From Nicoliella spurrieriana (GTDB lineage Bacteria > Bacillota > Bacilli > Lactobacillales > Lactobacillaceae), in NCBI RefSeq assembly GCF_023380205.1, contig NZ_CP093361.1:1392172-1456171 (forward strand): a DNA stretch of 64,000 bases. The letters are read 5' to 3'. Position numbers and translations under genes: made by a program. The stretch's first letter is position 1; each line of letters starts with the position of its first letter. The notes beneath the pieces were generated by a model. The model was not told where the DNA came from. It saw only the letters and a program-made list of their open reading frames with translations, and did not search any database. Positions 26,601 through 41,600 of this stretch are shown here, piece after piece.

Positions 26601-29600
26601 TGCAGTTTGACTAGCATTCGTAGCAGTGGATGCATTGGTCGAAGCTGCCTTGGCGTAGCTATCGGCGATCGAATTGAATTGACTAGCTTGGGTGTAGTTC
26701 CCGGCACTATTAGCAGACAATGCTTGACTAGCATTGGAACTAGCAAGACTAGCGTTCAAACTAGCGGTAGAACTAGCACTATTGGCCGTGGAAGCGGCAC
26801 TACTTGCAGTTTGGTACTGCGTATTGGCAGCACTGGCAGCAGCATCGGCACTGGATTTAACACTGGTCAATGCGGAACTAGCACTGTTAAATGCGGAACT
26901 GGCATTACTGATGGCCGCATTGGATGGGTTAGCCACTTGGTAACTATCCATGGCGCCCTTGCTTTGGGTCGCAGTGTTGGAGTAACTATTAACGACACTA
27001 TCAGCAGAGCTGGCCGTCGAGTTAGCAATTGATGCCTTATTGGCATCAGCGTTTGCACCACTAGCAGCAGTTGACGCAGCGGTGTTAGCGGAACTAGCCA
27101 CACTATTAGTGGTAGAAGCACTATTCGTCGCCCCACTCCCAGCATTCGTAGCGGCACTGGCGGCAGCATTAGCGATGGAAGTTAACGAACCATTTGCAAC
27201 GGTGGCGTTGGATTCATCATCCTTTGCCAGACTAGCGGCAGTCGAAGCAACACTCGTCAAACTAGTGGTTGCGGATGCATAACTAGAGGTCATCACCGCA
27301 GTCGAACTAGCTAGGTTGGCGTATGAAGCGGCCGAAACCATCGCAGAACTACCAGCAACCTGGTTGCCGGCATTGTAAGCAGAAACAGCTAAACTTTCCG
27401 CAACCGAAGCGGCAACGGAGTTATTGGCAGTCGCCGTGCTTGCGGACGCAATCGCATTGACGTACGAACTAACGGCAACGTAGGCACTGCTTGCAGTACT
27501 CTTTTGGGCCTGGGCATCAGCATTCAAACTGTTGATCGTAGTCATCACGCTGTTCGCAGCTGAAGAAGCGCTCTTGAAAGCGGTGTTGGTTGGATCATTT
27601 GCGAAGTAGCTATTGACCGTGCTCGTTGTAGCGCTTGCGGACGTTGTGGTCGTGCTTACGGCACTTGCAGCAGATGCAGCAGCGGAATTGTAGCCACTGG
27701 CAGAATTTAAGTTGCCACTGGCAACGGCGTAGTTACTGCTGATTTGACTAGCAGCCGCAATGGATGCATTGGAGGCGGAAGTCACCGCAGTCGTACCACC
27801 TTGCGCTGCACTAGCGGCATTTGACGCAGCGGACGAAGCACTGTTGAAGTTGCTGATTTGCACCCCGATTTGAGTCACTGCATTCGATGCATTTGACGCA
27901 GCGGTACTTGCTACGGCAGTGTAGCTAGCAATGGCGCTGGAGTTATTGATTAAAGTTTGCGCGGCATTCGAAGCATCCGTGGCAGCTTGACTAGCAGCCT
28001 TGGCATAATTATCACCAGCTGATGAACTCCCGGCCAAGTAGGCAGAGTTAGCCGAAGCAACGTTGGTCGCAACCGCACTCGATGCACTGGTGATAGTACT
28101 ACTCAACGTGCTATCGGAACCATGAACCACACTCGCAACACTGGCAGCACTAGCTGCGGTGCTAGCTTGGGCACTGGCATAAGCAGCCCCCGAAGCAATC
28201 AACGAGTTTGCAGTAGACGCTGCAGTGGCAGCGCTGGCTACGGAAGCATTCCCAGAGTTAGCACTAGCGAGACTAGCAACTGAATTATTGACTGAGTTAA
28301 TGCTATCGGCACTAGCGCTAGCTAACTTAGCTGATGAGGCTGCATTGGATGCATATGAACTCGCTAAACTGACGTTGGTCTCGTTACCGGCTACGACACT
28401 GCCAGCAACGGAGCTAGCGGAAGCAGCAATACTATTATTGTTACTACCACTATTGGCAGCATTAGAAGCTTGGTTCGCAGCTGATTGAGCGGAATTAACC
28501 GCATTCGATCCAGCAAGAACAGCAGCGCTAGCGGTGTTTTGAGCAGCAATTGCACTAGCAGCAGCATTGGAAGCCACTACGGTCGCAGAAGCAGCAATCG
28601 AAGCATTCGTTGATGCAGCCGTAGATTGGGCACTCATGCCATCAGCAGCTTGTTTAGCTTGGTTCGCTAAGATGGAACCCTGGGTAATATCACCGGCTGA
28701 ATATGCACTATTAGCAGCACTAACTAGGCTGTTAACGTTACTTGCCGTAACGCTTGCGTTGTAAGAGTTCAGGTTAGCTGCACTGGCAGCGGAACTAGCC
28801 GTACTGTAAGCATTATTAGCAATTGATGATTGACCATTGGCATCTGATAATGCACTGGCAGTGACACTCGCTGCTGAATCAGCAGTGGACGTGTATCCGG
28901 CAACCACACTATTCGTCCCATTAGCCTTAGCTAAACTATCAGCAACGGCAGCGTTACTTTGGGCCGTGGTGTTAAAGCTTCCGGTAGCAACAGCAGCAGA
29001 ACTAGCTTGCGATGCATAGCTTGATGCTTGCTTAGCATTCGCATTGGCAGCACTAACACTAGTCCCAATAGCAGATGCATAACTAGCAGCTTCAGAAGAC
29101 GTCCCCGTATTCCCACTTGCAGCAGACTTAGCAGCATCGGAAGCAGAACTAGCAGCGCTGTTGGCACTTTGGGCGGTACTGTTAGCGGAACTAGCAGTTG
29201 AGCTAGCACTTTGCGCCGTACTATTTGCAGCACTGGCATCGTTGGCAGCTGATTGAGCAGCTGATCTAGCAGCAAAAGCAGATGCAGCAGCATTCGAGGC
29301 CGCATTGGCAGCCCCACTTGCAATTACAGCTTCGGAACTAGCAGCTGTGCTATTCCCCGCCTTAGCGTAACTAGCAGCGGCACTCGCAGCACTGGAAGCG
29401 GCTGAATTAGCACTGACCCCAGTGGCAGCAGCGGAACTAGCAACGATAGATTGTGAAGCAGCAACGCTACTGTCATTAGCAGCCTGATTCTTAGCAGCAC
29501 TAGCCACTACGGCGGCACTCGATGCTGTTGATGCAGCAACACTAGCAGCATAAGCAGCTGACGTAATCGCTGCATTGCTTGGGTTCAATGATGCTAACAC

Positions 29601-32600
29601 TGATGCAGCGGTACTTGCCGAATTAGCAGAATTTGCAGAACTAGTAGCGGTAGCTGCAGCGGAACTAGCAGCAGTGTAGGAAGCATTAGCACTAGTAGCA
29701 GCTGAACTAGTGGCCTGATTATCAGAATTAGCGTTGCCAGCATAACTAGCGGCATTGGATGCGTAACTGGAGGCAGCACTAGCACTATCGTCAGCACCAC
29801 TGGCAGTTTGTGCATTGCTCAATGCAGTCGCTGCGGCACTGGATGCATCGTTGGCAACTGAACTAGCACTCTGCGCTTGGGTCGCAGCACTCGCAGCAAC
29901 CACGGCTGCAGAGCTGGCAACTGATGATTGAGTAGCAGCGTCGTCAGCTTGGGACTTCATTGCAGAAGCCATTGAAGAAGCAACGGAAGCGTTTGAACTC
30001 CCATTCACGGCATCACCAGCAGCATAAGCACTGTTAGCAGCACTTACTAAACTGTTGACCGCAATGGCAGTGGAGTTAGCAACACTTGAATCATTAGCAG
30101 CCTTGCTAGCTGCAGTTGAAGCAGTACTGTAAGCATCGGCCGCAACCTTTGATTGGGCATTTGCAACCGAAGCGGCAGAACTGGCAACTACGCTAGCAGA
30201 GCTGATGATTGAAGCTTGGGTACTAATGTAGCCATTGGAAGCATTACTGCTATTAGCAGCAGCAATGCTAGTAACGGCACTGGAAGAGTTTGAAATTTGG
30301 GCGCTATCACCGTTAGCGACCGAAGCAGCCTTACTTGCGGTTTGCGCATCATTGGATGCATTATTTGCAGCCGTACTTGCGGCACTGGCAGACGTGCTAG
30401 TAGCTGAATTGTAACTATTAGCCGTACTTGCAGTGCCAGAATTATTGCCGGAGGCAGAATTAGCAGCATCGGCAGTCGAACTCGCAGCACTATTAGCCGA
30501 ACTTGCAACGCTGTTAGCGGAGCTAGCCGTACTGTTAGCTGAACTAGCCGTACTGTTAGCGGCACTCGCATCATTAGTAGCGGAGTTGGCAGTTGATTTA
30601 GCAGCTGCGGCAGCACTCGCTGCATTGGATGCATCGTTAGCGGCAGCACTGGCAGTGGCAGCATCTGAACTGGCAGCAGAACTATCCCCATTTTGAGCAG
30701 CCGTGGAAGCGGCGCTGGCAGCAGCACTCGCCTTGGAAGCGGCAGTCGAAGCGGCGGTTGAAGCAGAACCCGCAATTGAGTTTTGGGCACTGATCACTGC
30801 CGATGCAGAGCTAGCCTTGGCACTAGCAGAGGCAGCGGTTGACGCAGCAGTTGATGCAGCCGTACTTGCTGACACAGCACTCGATGCTAATGAAGCGATT
30901 GCTGAGTTCTTAGGATTTGCTGATGCATATGAAGCGGCCGATGAAGCGGCAGAACTGGCTGCTTGTGATTGAGCAGCAGCACTCGATGCATCGTTAGAAG
31001 TATTGCCAGAAATGACCGTTGCATTGCTAGCAGCGCTACTTACCGCACTGCTATCCGCGTTGGCGTTTCCTGAGTAACTACCAGCTTGACTAGCGGCACT
31101 GGATGCATTGGAGGCATAGCTAATTGCTCCACTAGCGGTGGAGGCAGCGGCAATGGCTGAATTCATCGTACTGTTCAGACCAGCTGCTGAGGTTTGGGCA
31201 CTAACGGCCTGACTAGCAGCTGATTGAGCGGCACTCGTGGCAGTAGATGCAGTTTGACTAGCATTCGTAGCAGTGGAGGCATTGGTCGAAGCTGCCTTGG
31301 CGTAGCTATCGGCGATCGAATTAAATTGACTGGCCTGGGTGTAGTTCCCGGCACTATTAGCAGAGAGCGCTTGACTTGCATTCGAACTAGCAAGACTAGC
31401 GTTCAAGCTAGCGGCAGAACTGGCACTATTGGCTGTGGAAGCGGCACTACTTGCAGTTTGGTACTGCGTATTGGCAGCACTGGCAGCAGCATCGGCACTG
31501 GATTTCACACTGGTCAATGCGGAACTAGCACTATTAAATGCGGAACTGGCATTACTGATGGCCGCATTGGATGGGTTAGCCACTTGATAACTATCCATGG
31601 CGCCCTTGCTTTGGGTCGCAACGCTAGAGTAGCTATTAACGACACTATCAGCAGAGCTGGCCGTCGAGTTAGCAATTGATGCCTTATTGGCATCAGCGTT
31701 TGCACCACTAGCAGCAGTGGACGCAGCGGTGTTAGCGGAACTAGCCACACTATTAGTGGTAGAAGCACTATTCGTCGCCCCACTCCCAGCATTCGTAGCG
31801 GCACTGGCGGCAGCGTTAGCGATGGAAGTTAACGACCCGTTTGCAACTGTGGCGTTGGATTCATCATCCTTTGCCAGACTAGCGGCAGTCGAAGCAACAG
31901 TCGTCAAACTAGTGGTTGCGGATGCATAACTAGAGGTCATCACCGCAGTTGAACTAGCTAGGTTGGCGTATGAAGCGGCCGAAACCATTGCAGAACTACC
32001 GGCTGAAGTATTTCCATTATTGTAAGCAGAAACCGCTAGACTTTCTGCAACCGAAGCGGCAACGGAGTTATTGGCAGTCGCCGTGCTTGCGGACGCAATC
32101 GCATTGACGTACGAACTAACGGCAACGTAGGCACTGCTTGCAGTACTCTTTTGGGCCTGGGCATCAGCATTCAAACTGTTGATCGTAGTCATCACGCTGT
32201 TCGCAGCTGAAGAAGCGCTCTTGAAAGCGGTGTTGGTTGGATCATTTGCGAAGTAACTATTGACCGTACTCGTTGTAGCACTTGCGGAAGTCGTAGTCGT
32301 GCTTACGGCACTGGCAGCGGATGAAGCGGCTGAATTGTAGCCACTGACAGAATTTAAGTTCCCACTTGCAACATTGTAGTTACTGCTGATTTGACTAGCA
32401 GCCGCACTGGATGCATTGGATGCGGAAGTCACCGCAGTCGTACCACCTTGCGCTGCACTAGCGGCATTTGACGCAGCGGACGATGCACTGTTGAAGTTGC
32501 TGATTTGCACCCCGATTTGGGTCACGGCACTCGATGCATTCGAAGCAGCGGTACTTGCTACGGCAGTGTAGCTAGCAATGGCGCTGGAATTGTTAAGCAA

Positions 32601-35600
32601 CGTTTGCGCAGCATTCGAAGCATCCGTGGCAGCTTGACTAGCGACCTTGGCATAATTATCACCGGCGGATGAACTGCCGGCTAGGTAGGCGGAGTTAGCC
32701 GAAGCAACGTTGGTAGCAACCGCACTCGATGCGCTGGCGATGGTACTACTCAACGTGCTATCGGAACCGTGGATCACACTCGCAACACTAGCAGCACTAG
32801 CTGCGGTGCTAGCTTGAGCGCTGGCATAAGCAGCCCCCGAAGCAATCAACGAGTTCGCAGTAGACGCTGCAGTAGCAGCGCTGGCTACGGAAGCGTTGGC
32901 GGAGTTCGCACTGGCAAGACTAGCAATGGAAGTATTAACAGCGTTGATGCTATCGGCACTAGAGCTAGCTAATTTAGCGGATGAGGCTGCATTGGATGCG
33001 TATGAACTAGCCAAACTGACGTTGGTATTGTTACCGGACACAACACTGCCAGCAACGGAGCTAGCGGAAGCGGCAATACTATTATTGTTACTACCACTAT
33101 TGGCAGCATTAGAAGCTTGGTTCGCAGCTGATTGAGCGGAATTCAACGCATTGGAAGCATTAACTGACGCATTGGAAGCTCTGTTCATAGCAGCAATCGC
33201 ACTGGATGCAGCATTTGAAGCAACCGTGGTAGCAGAAGCAGCAATCGATGCTTGTGATGAAGCGTCAGCAGATTGCGCACTCATCCCAGATGCAGCTTGC
33301 TTAGCTTGATCAGCAAGCAGTGAGCCTTGTGAAATGTTACCAACTGCGTATGCACCATTAGCAGCATTGATTAAGCTGTTGACATTATTAACGGTCAAGC
33401 TAGCATTGTAAGAATCAAAGTTAGCGGAACTAGCAGCAGCACTAGCCACTGCATAGGCACTATTAGCAATGCTAGATTGCGTATTAGCATCAGCAAGTGC
33501 AGAAGCTGTGACACTAGCAGCTGAATTAACAATCGCAGTTTGAGCTGCAACCACGCTGTTTTGACTATTAGCACTAGCTAGACTGTTTGCAGCAGTCGCA
33601 TTGCCTTGCACAGCACTATTCAAGCTGTTAGTAACCACGGCTGCAGAACTAGCTTGTGATGCATAGGTCGATGCTTGCTTAGCACTCGCATTGGCGGCAT
33701 TAACACTAGTCCCAGTAGCAGATGCATAACTAGCAGCTTCAGAAGATGTCCCCGTATTACCACTTGCAGCAGACTTAGTAGCATCTGCAGTCGAACTTGC
33801 AGCACTATTAGCTGAACTGGCAGTACTAGTATATGATCCAGCAGCACTATTCGCTGAACTAGCGGCACTATTGGCGGAATTAGCATCACTTGCGGCAGCA
33901 TCAGCATTGGAACGCGCAGTGGAAGCAGCTGCTGCTGCATTGGAAGCTACAGATGCGGCAGATGACGCAACGTCACGAGCTGAACTAGCGGAACTTGAAT
34001 CACCATTTTGAGCTACAGATGACGCAACGGAAGCGGCACTAGAGGCGGCAGCACTAGCTGAAGCAGCAACACTTGCAGCGCTGGAAGCGTTGGTACTTTG
34101 ACTAACAATTGCAGCGGAGGCGGAGTTGGCCTTATCATGCGCACTAGCGGCAACGGAAGCGGCACTAGCGGCAGCAGTAGCAGCAGCGCTTGCACTTGAT
34201 GCAAATGCAGAAATAGTAGCATTTCCGGAGTTTGCTGAAAGCGTTGCTGAAGCGGAGGCAGCAGCAGTACTTGCGGCACTAGCTGAAGCAGCAGCACTAG
34301 CAGCAGCATTGGAAGTGTTAGAACTAGCAGTATTGGCAGCACTAGCATCGTTATTCACCTGACTGCTATCACTTTGGGCACTGCTGTTGTAGTTAGAAGC
34401 TTGGCTTGCGTAGCTACCCGCAGATGAAGCGGCATTGGCAGCAGCACTAGCAATACTAGCGGTGTTGATTGCGGAGTTAACGGTATCATTAAATCCGGAT
34501 GCAACACTAGCTTCTGAATCAGCTGACTTAGCAGCAGCTTGGGCAACACTGTTTGCACTCGATACGATTTGATCAGCACTCTGTGCACTTGCTGCATTAT
34601 CACTAGCAGATGCGGCAAATTTAGCAGCACTAGCATTAAGAGATGCAGCTTGTGAGTAGTTACCAGATGCAGTGGCAGCACTAGCTTGCGCAGCATTTTC
34701 ACTAGCCAGGCTAGCATTAATAATGGCCATTCCATTGTAACTATTTACATTGGATGCGGCATTACTTGCGGCAATGTATGCTGAACTAGCAGTGCTAGAG
34801 AAACCGTCAGTTGCAGCCTTTGCACTGGTTAATCCATTACTTGCACTCGAAAGTGCAACGCTGGCAGCACTAATGGTAGCATTGCTAGAGTTAGTATTAA
34901 CATAGTGACTCATCACTGAGCTTTGGGCATTTGCATTATTAACGTAGCTCGTCACCTTACTATCAGCTGTTGATGCATCAGCATTCGCAGCGGAAGCAGA
35001 GGTAAGTTTGTTGTTAGCATCACTCGCGGCACTAGCAGCGGTACTGCTTGCAGTGCTTGCCTGATTAGATGCACTAGTGGTTGCAGATGCGGTATTACTT
35101 CCAGCAGATTTAGCAGCTATAGCTGCATCATTTTCAGCAGCACTAAGTGAACTTAAAGCTGCACTTGCTGACTGTTCATCATCAACGGCCTTAGAAGCAG
35201 CTTGTTTAGCAGTCGCAGCTAAATTATTGGTATCAGACGCAGCACTACTTGCTAAACTAGCTTGGGTACTAGCATTATTCGCGTAACTAACCGCATTGGA
35301 AGCATAAATCGAGCCCTCGGCAAGTGAGCCGGTTTGATAGGCAGCGCTAGCTTGCGCATAGTAACTATTTGCACTTACCACGGCATTACTAATGGTTGCA
35401 CTCGCCCCACTAATCAGTGCCACTTGGGAAGCTACTGCAGACGAAGCGCTGCTTGCAATACTAGTTTGCAACGAAGCATCGGCATTGTACCCGTTAATTG
35501 CGTTCACGGCGCTAGAAGCAACCGTAGCAGCACTCTTGAAGGTTGAATTATTTGGATCATTATTAAGGTAGTTATTGATTGAACCAGCCAATGAGTTAGC

Positions 35601-38600
35601 GGAAGTGACGTTACCACTAACCACTGCTGAAGCAGAACTAGCGGTGCTATAAGCAGAACTAACCACACTGCTATTGGCACTTGCAGTTTGACCAGCAATT
35701 ACGGTAGCAGCACTAGCAGAACTAGCGGTGCTAGAAGCCCCACTTGCAGCACTGTTACCACTATCAGTAGCGGATGCAGTACTAGAAGCGGCACTAGCAG
35801 CACTATTGAATTGGCTCATTTGAACACCCATTTGTTGAACGGCACTAGCAGCCTTCGATGCAGCAACACTGGCGCTGTTGGTTTGAGCAAGAATTGCTGC
35901 TGAATTATTAAGCATTGCCTGAGCAGCAGCAGATGCAGCACTAGCAGCCGTACTTGCAGCACTCGAGTAATTATCACCATCAGACGTGCTGCCAGCAAGG
36001 TATGCTGAATTAGCGGACGCAATGTTAGTCGCAACCGCACTTGAAGCACTCGAAATGGTACTAGTAAAGCCACTATCACTACCTTGTAAAGCATTGGCGA
36101 CACTAGCAGCACTCTTAGCAATACTAGATTGACTTTGGGCATCAATGTTCAATGAAGCCACCGCTGAGTAAGCCATACTTGCGGATTGCACATAACTAGC
36201 AAGCGAAGCATCACTGTTGTTGGACTTAATCAGTGCAGCAATACTGCTATTAGTGGTGCTAGTACTATTAGCACTAATGGTAGCTAAACTGGCAGAAGAA
36301 GATGCGGCACTAGCGTATGAGTTCGCTAAACTAGCGTTAGTACTGTCACCAGTAGTAACACTTCCGGCAATTGAACTCGCTGAATTAGCCGAATTCGTAT
36401 TATTACTACCATTAGAATTGGCAGCAGAAGCTTGGTTCGCAGCTGATTGAGCTGAGCTCAAAGCAGCTGTTGCAATGCTAGCTTGATTGGATGCAACACT
36501 TTGGTCAGAAATGGCCTTCGATGCAGCAACACTAGCACTATCAGTAGCCGATGAAGCAACCGCAATTGCATCGGCAGCGGCCTTAGATGCGGCACTCATT
36601 CCGGCAGCAGCAGTAGAAGCTTGGTTTGCATAAATTGAACCATTCGCAGTATCACCATTAGCATAGTAACTATTGGCAACTGATACCAAACTATTAACGT
36701 TTGAAACCGTGTTGCTAGCGGTAATTGAAGCAGTCGTTGCACTGGCAGCAGCACTTGATGCAACTGCATAGGCACTATTAGCCACACTAGACTGAGTATT
36801 AGCATCAGCAAGCGCACTAGCGGCATTCGAAGCGGCAGTCGATGCTACATTTGCTTGGGACTTAACGATCGTATTTTGATCATTAGCAGTAGCCAAGCTT
36901 TGGGCGGCCGTCGCATTGCCTTGAGCCGTGTTCGTGAAGCTACCAGTAGCGGAAGCAGCTGAACTAGCGGCGCTGGCATAACTAGAAGCACTATTAGCGT
37001 ATGAGACCGTGGTATTAGTACTCAAGCTAGTGGCGCTATTATAACTACCAGCCTGTGAACTAGCACTCGAGTTCCCAGCAGCAGAACTAGCAGCACTGGC
37101 GTTGGAACTAGCATTTGAACTAGCACTAGATGCCGTACTATTAGCTGAACTAGCAGTACTACTTGCACTGGATGCCGTACTGTTGGCATAACTTGCATCC
37201 TTGGCATATGAATCAGCAGCTGACTTTGCAGCAGCAGCTGAAGCTGCTGCGTTAGATGCATCGGTGGCAGCAGAATTAGCAATGGAACGGGCAGTACTTG
37301 CCGCAGAACTATCACCCCTTTGAGCAGCACTTGCAGCTGAACTAGCGGCACTGGATGCCGTACTATTAGCCTTAGATGCAGCGGTAGCAGCAGTAGAAGC
37401 ATTGTTACTTTGCACCGTAGCGTTAGAGGCATCTGAGCTAGCTTGATCACGCGCAGAGGCAGCAGTAGAAGCAGCAGTAGATGCAACAATCGCCGCACTA
37501 TTGGCACTGGATGCTAATGATTGAACAGCAGCGTTACTCTTGTTAGCCGAAGCAAGCGAATTAGCCTGTGATGCAGCCGTCGATGCCGCACTAGCAGAAT
37601 CAGCAGCGCTAGATGCAGTATTAGAAGCTGCAGTATATGAGGCATTAGCTGAGCTGACGTCTGAATTAACAGCCGTGCTGTTGGAACTAGCGGCACTATT
37701 GTAGCCAGATGCTTGATTAGCATAACTGGAAGCCGAGCTAGCATCGTTGATGGCCCCACTAGCTTGGGTTGCAGCGGATACTGCGGAATTAATCGTACTA
37801 TTGTAGCCTGAAGCAAGGCTTTGTTCCGATTCAGCCCGACTAGCTGCAGAATGAGCAGAGTCAGTAGCAGTAGATGCCGTAGCACTAGCTGCAGAAGCAC
37901 TGGTTACGGCCTGACTAGCTACACTAGCATAACCAGCAGCAGTCGAGTTCAAGGAATTAGCCTGAGTGTAATTTTGCGCAGCATTGGCAGCTGCTGCTTG
38001 AGAAGCTGTTTGAATGGCCAAACTGGCATTGACGCTAGCGGTAACACTAGCGGTGTTTGCATCACTGGCTGCGGAACTCGCAATGGAAGCTTGGGTGCTA
38101 GCAGCTGTTGAATCATCATCAGCGTTGCTCTTCGCACTGGATAACGCTGCACTGGCAGAATTTAATGATGTAACTGCTCCACTGATAACTGGATTATCGG
38201 CATTTGCGGAGTTAACCACGTTTCCAATTGCCGTACTTTGTTGGTCAGCATTATTAGAATAGCTAGCAACAGCACTATCAGCGGATGACGCATCCTTGCT
38301 GTATTGAAGTGCACTGGATGCACTAGCATTCGCACCACTTGCAAATGATTGGGTAGCGGAATTAGCTGAACTAGCTACTGAACTAGTCGTAGATGCAGAG
38401 GAATTCCCTGAAGTCCCGGCAGTAGATGCATAGTTGGAAACTGAGACATAAGCACCGTTAATTGCATCATATGCAGAAGAAGTGCTTTGATAATCAGCAC
38501 TAGCTGAAGCAACTGGCATGTCTGCAAAGGCAGTAAGACTTTGCATTGGGAATGCGAACGTACCAGCACTAGCTGTCACACTAACAGCTGAACTAGCAAG

Positions 38601-41600
38601 AGCACTTGCGCTTGATGTATATGCATTTCCAGAATCAATGTCACCCTTAGCATAGGCAGCACTAGCTGCAGTTGAATACTGAGCAATTCCAGAATTAAAG
38701 CCAACCAATGCAGAACTCATTTGTTGTAATCCATCATAAAGTGAAAGCACATTAACGGCCAAACTTTGTACCACATTGCTTTGCGTCTTGGCGTCAGTAC
38801 TACCAGCATTAGCTGAATTCATTGCACTATTAACCGTCTTATTCGCACTACTGAACGTTACATTAGTAGGATCGTTAGCAAAGTATGAATTAACCAAGCT
38901 CGTCTTATTGACAAAATCAGAATATGCTTCACTGCTGCTTGGTTGGGCAATAAATGAGTTCACTGAGCTGGCATAAGATTGATCAGCCTTAACCTTATCA
39001 GCATATTTAGCAACTGAATTTATAATGCTGTCAATGTTATAAGCAATTAAACTTGTCGCACTTGAAGCACTATTTGCACCAGAATTACCATTGAAAATGG
39101 CAGCACTTGCACTTGAAAAGGCACTGGCAGCACTGTTAAATGAACCAAGTGCAATGTTGATGTTCTTAACATCATCGGAAGCCTTGGAAGCAGCAGTGCT
39201 GGCAGTGTTAGTCCAGTCTTGAATGGAGCTAGCGTTAGCTGATAGTTGAGCAGCAACTGAGCTTGCGCTGCTTACGGCAGCCTTAGCTGAAGAAGCAGCA
39301 GTATCACCATCAGATGTATTCCCTGCTAAGTAGTACGAATTAGCATTAGCATCATAACTGGAAACAGCTGCAACATAGCTATTAACAGATGATAGTAAGG
39401 CCGCATCAGACCCATGTAATCCAGTTGCAGACGATGCAACATTTGATGCAGTTGACCGTTGTTGATCAGCATCAGCAGTATAACTACTAATTACAGATTG
39501 AGCGGAGTTAGCGGCACTCGCATAGCCACTTAACACAACGTTAGCGGAATTAGTACTAACAACACTAGCCATACTAGTGTTAATTGTATTCACACTACTT
39601 AGTGCACTGTCAGCTTGACTAGCATATGAAGATGCTAATGCAGCATAGGAATTAGCAGAGCTAACGTTAGTGGAATCGGCAGTGTTAGCACTATTGGCAG
39701 CTGAATTAGCAGAGCTTGCACTACTACTATTTTGGGTTGCATTGGAACTGGCATTAGTGGCTTGGCTAGCAGCAGCTTGCGCAGATTGCATAGCAGCTTG
39801 GGCACTCTCGTTAGCATTTGAAGCATTAGACTGATCAATTTTAGCTTGCGAAGCAGCGGTACTTGCCGCGCTTTTAGCTGAACTAGCAACTGAAGCTTGA
39901 TAACTAATGTCATTTGCTTGATCACTCATTGCTTGTGCAGCAATTGATGCTTGGGCTCGATATGAGTCCCCTGCACTAACGTCACCATTTTGGTAGGCAC
40001 TATTAGCAGATGTAACGTAGGAATTAACGTTACTGAAGTTAGAAGCGGCAGCGGATGAATCCCGGTTAGCTTGATTGCTTGCAGCAATGGCAGCTCCAGC
40101 GGCACTATTAGCAATGCTAGATTGGGTTTGGGCGTCAACATTATAACTACTTGCACTAGTAGCATAACTATTTGCAATTGAAGCTTGTTGTGAAACTACT
40201 ACATTGCTTGGGTTAGCACTTTGTAATGAACTAGCAGTAGAAGCTGCATTTGAAGCAGATTGATTAAATCCACTAGTAGCAATAGCAGCGGACCTAGCGT
40301 CACTTGCATATGAAGATGCTGAATTAGCATCTGCACTAATGCTTTGGTTGGTGTTTGAAATTGAACCATTCTCATTACTTGCAGAACTAGCAATTGAGTT
40401 AGCTTCACTGGAACCGTCGCTCGCAGCACTACTATTGTTATTAGCAGCACTCGATGCACTTTGGGCAGTACTATCAGCAGTACTTGCGTTATTAGATGCA
40501 CTAGAAGCCAAACTATTGGCATTACTTCCATCCGTAGCAGCATTGGATGCTGCTGCCGCTGCAGTACTTGCTTGAGATGCAAACCTAGAAGCATCATCAG
40601 CAGCACTACTTGCAGCACTTCTAGCAGAACTAGCAGATGCACTATCACCACTATTAGCAACAGTGGAAGCAACGCTGGCAGCACTTGATGCAACCGCGTT
40701 GGCGGAAGCAGCATTAGAGGATGCTTGACTTGCAAGGACACTTTGTGAACTAGCCACTACACTTGCTGAACTAGCTTTGCTAGCAGCTGAACTAGCGATT
40801 ACAGCATTTGAACTAGCAGCAGAAGCAGCCGATGAGGCAACGTTGGCATATGAACTTAATGCAGAATTATCTGGTTGTGCTTTAGCAGCACTCGACATCG
40901 CAGATGCAATCGATGAGGCATTTGTAGCACTATTCGATGCACTAGCAGCAGTGGAAGCAGCAGCAGAAGAGTATCCACTCGTTGCACTCGATGCTGAGCT
41001 AGCCATGCTACTTGAACTTCCTGCACTGCTTGAATAACCACTAGCTTGACTAGCATAGCTACCAGCAGCACTGGCATCACTAACGGCAGCACTGGCTGAA
41101 GCAGCACTGTTGAAAGCAGCTGTAATTGATGCATTTAACTTAGCAGCGTTAGTTTGATCAGTAATCGCCTGACTAGCAGCCAACTGTGCCTTTGAACTGG
41201 CAGTGGAGGCAGCAGAAGATGCATTCGAAATACTTGAAACTAACCCATTAGCTAGACTTGCATAAAAAGCAATTTTACTGTTAAAGTCATTAACTAAACT
41301 AGAATGACCAGCGATTGCTGCACTACTTGCAAGTGCATAAAATGAATTAACACCAGATGAATATTGACTAACCCATGTACTTAGTGAATTCATAGCTGAA
41401 GATGCATTTGAAGCACTAATATAGGCAGTTTGAGCACTCGTAAGTTGATTTCCGGCATCAGTATTTAAACTATTCAAGCTATCATTAAAACTAGCGATTG
41501 CAGATGATGCCGAAGCAATCACCGGATTCCCAGAATTAACGCTATTCGTGAAGTAACCATTTACGATTGATGCACTACTTTGTCCAGCAGCTGAATAGCT

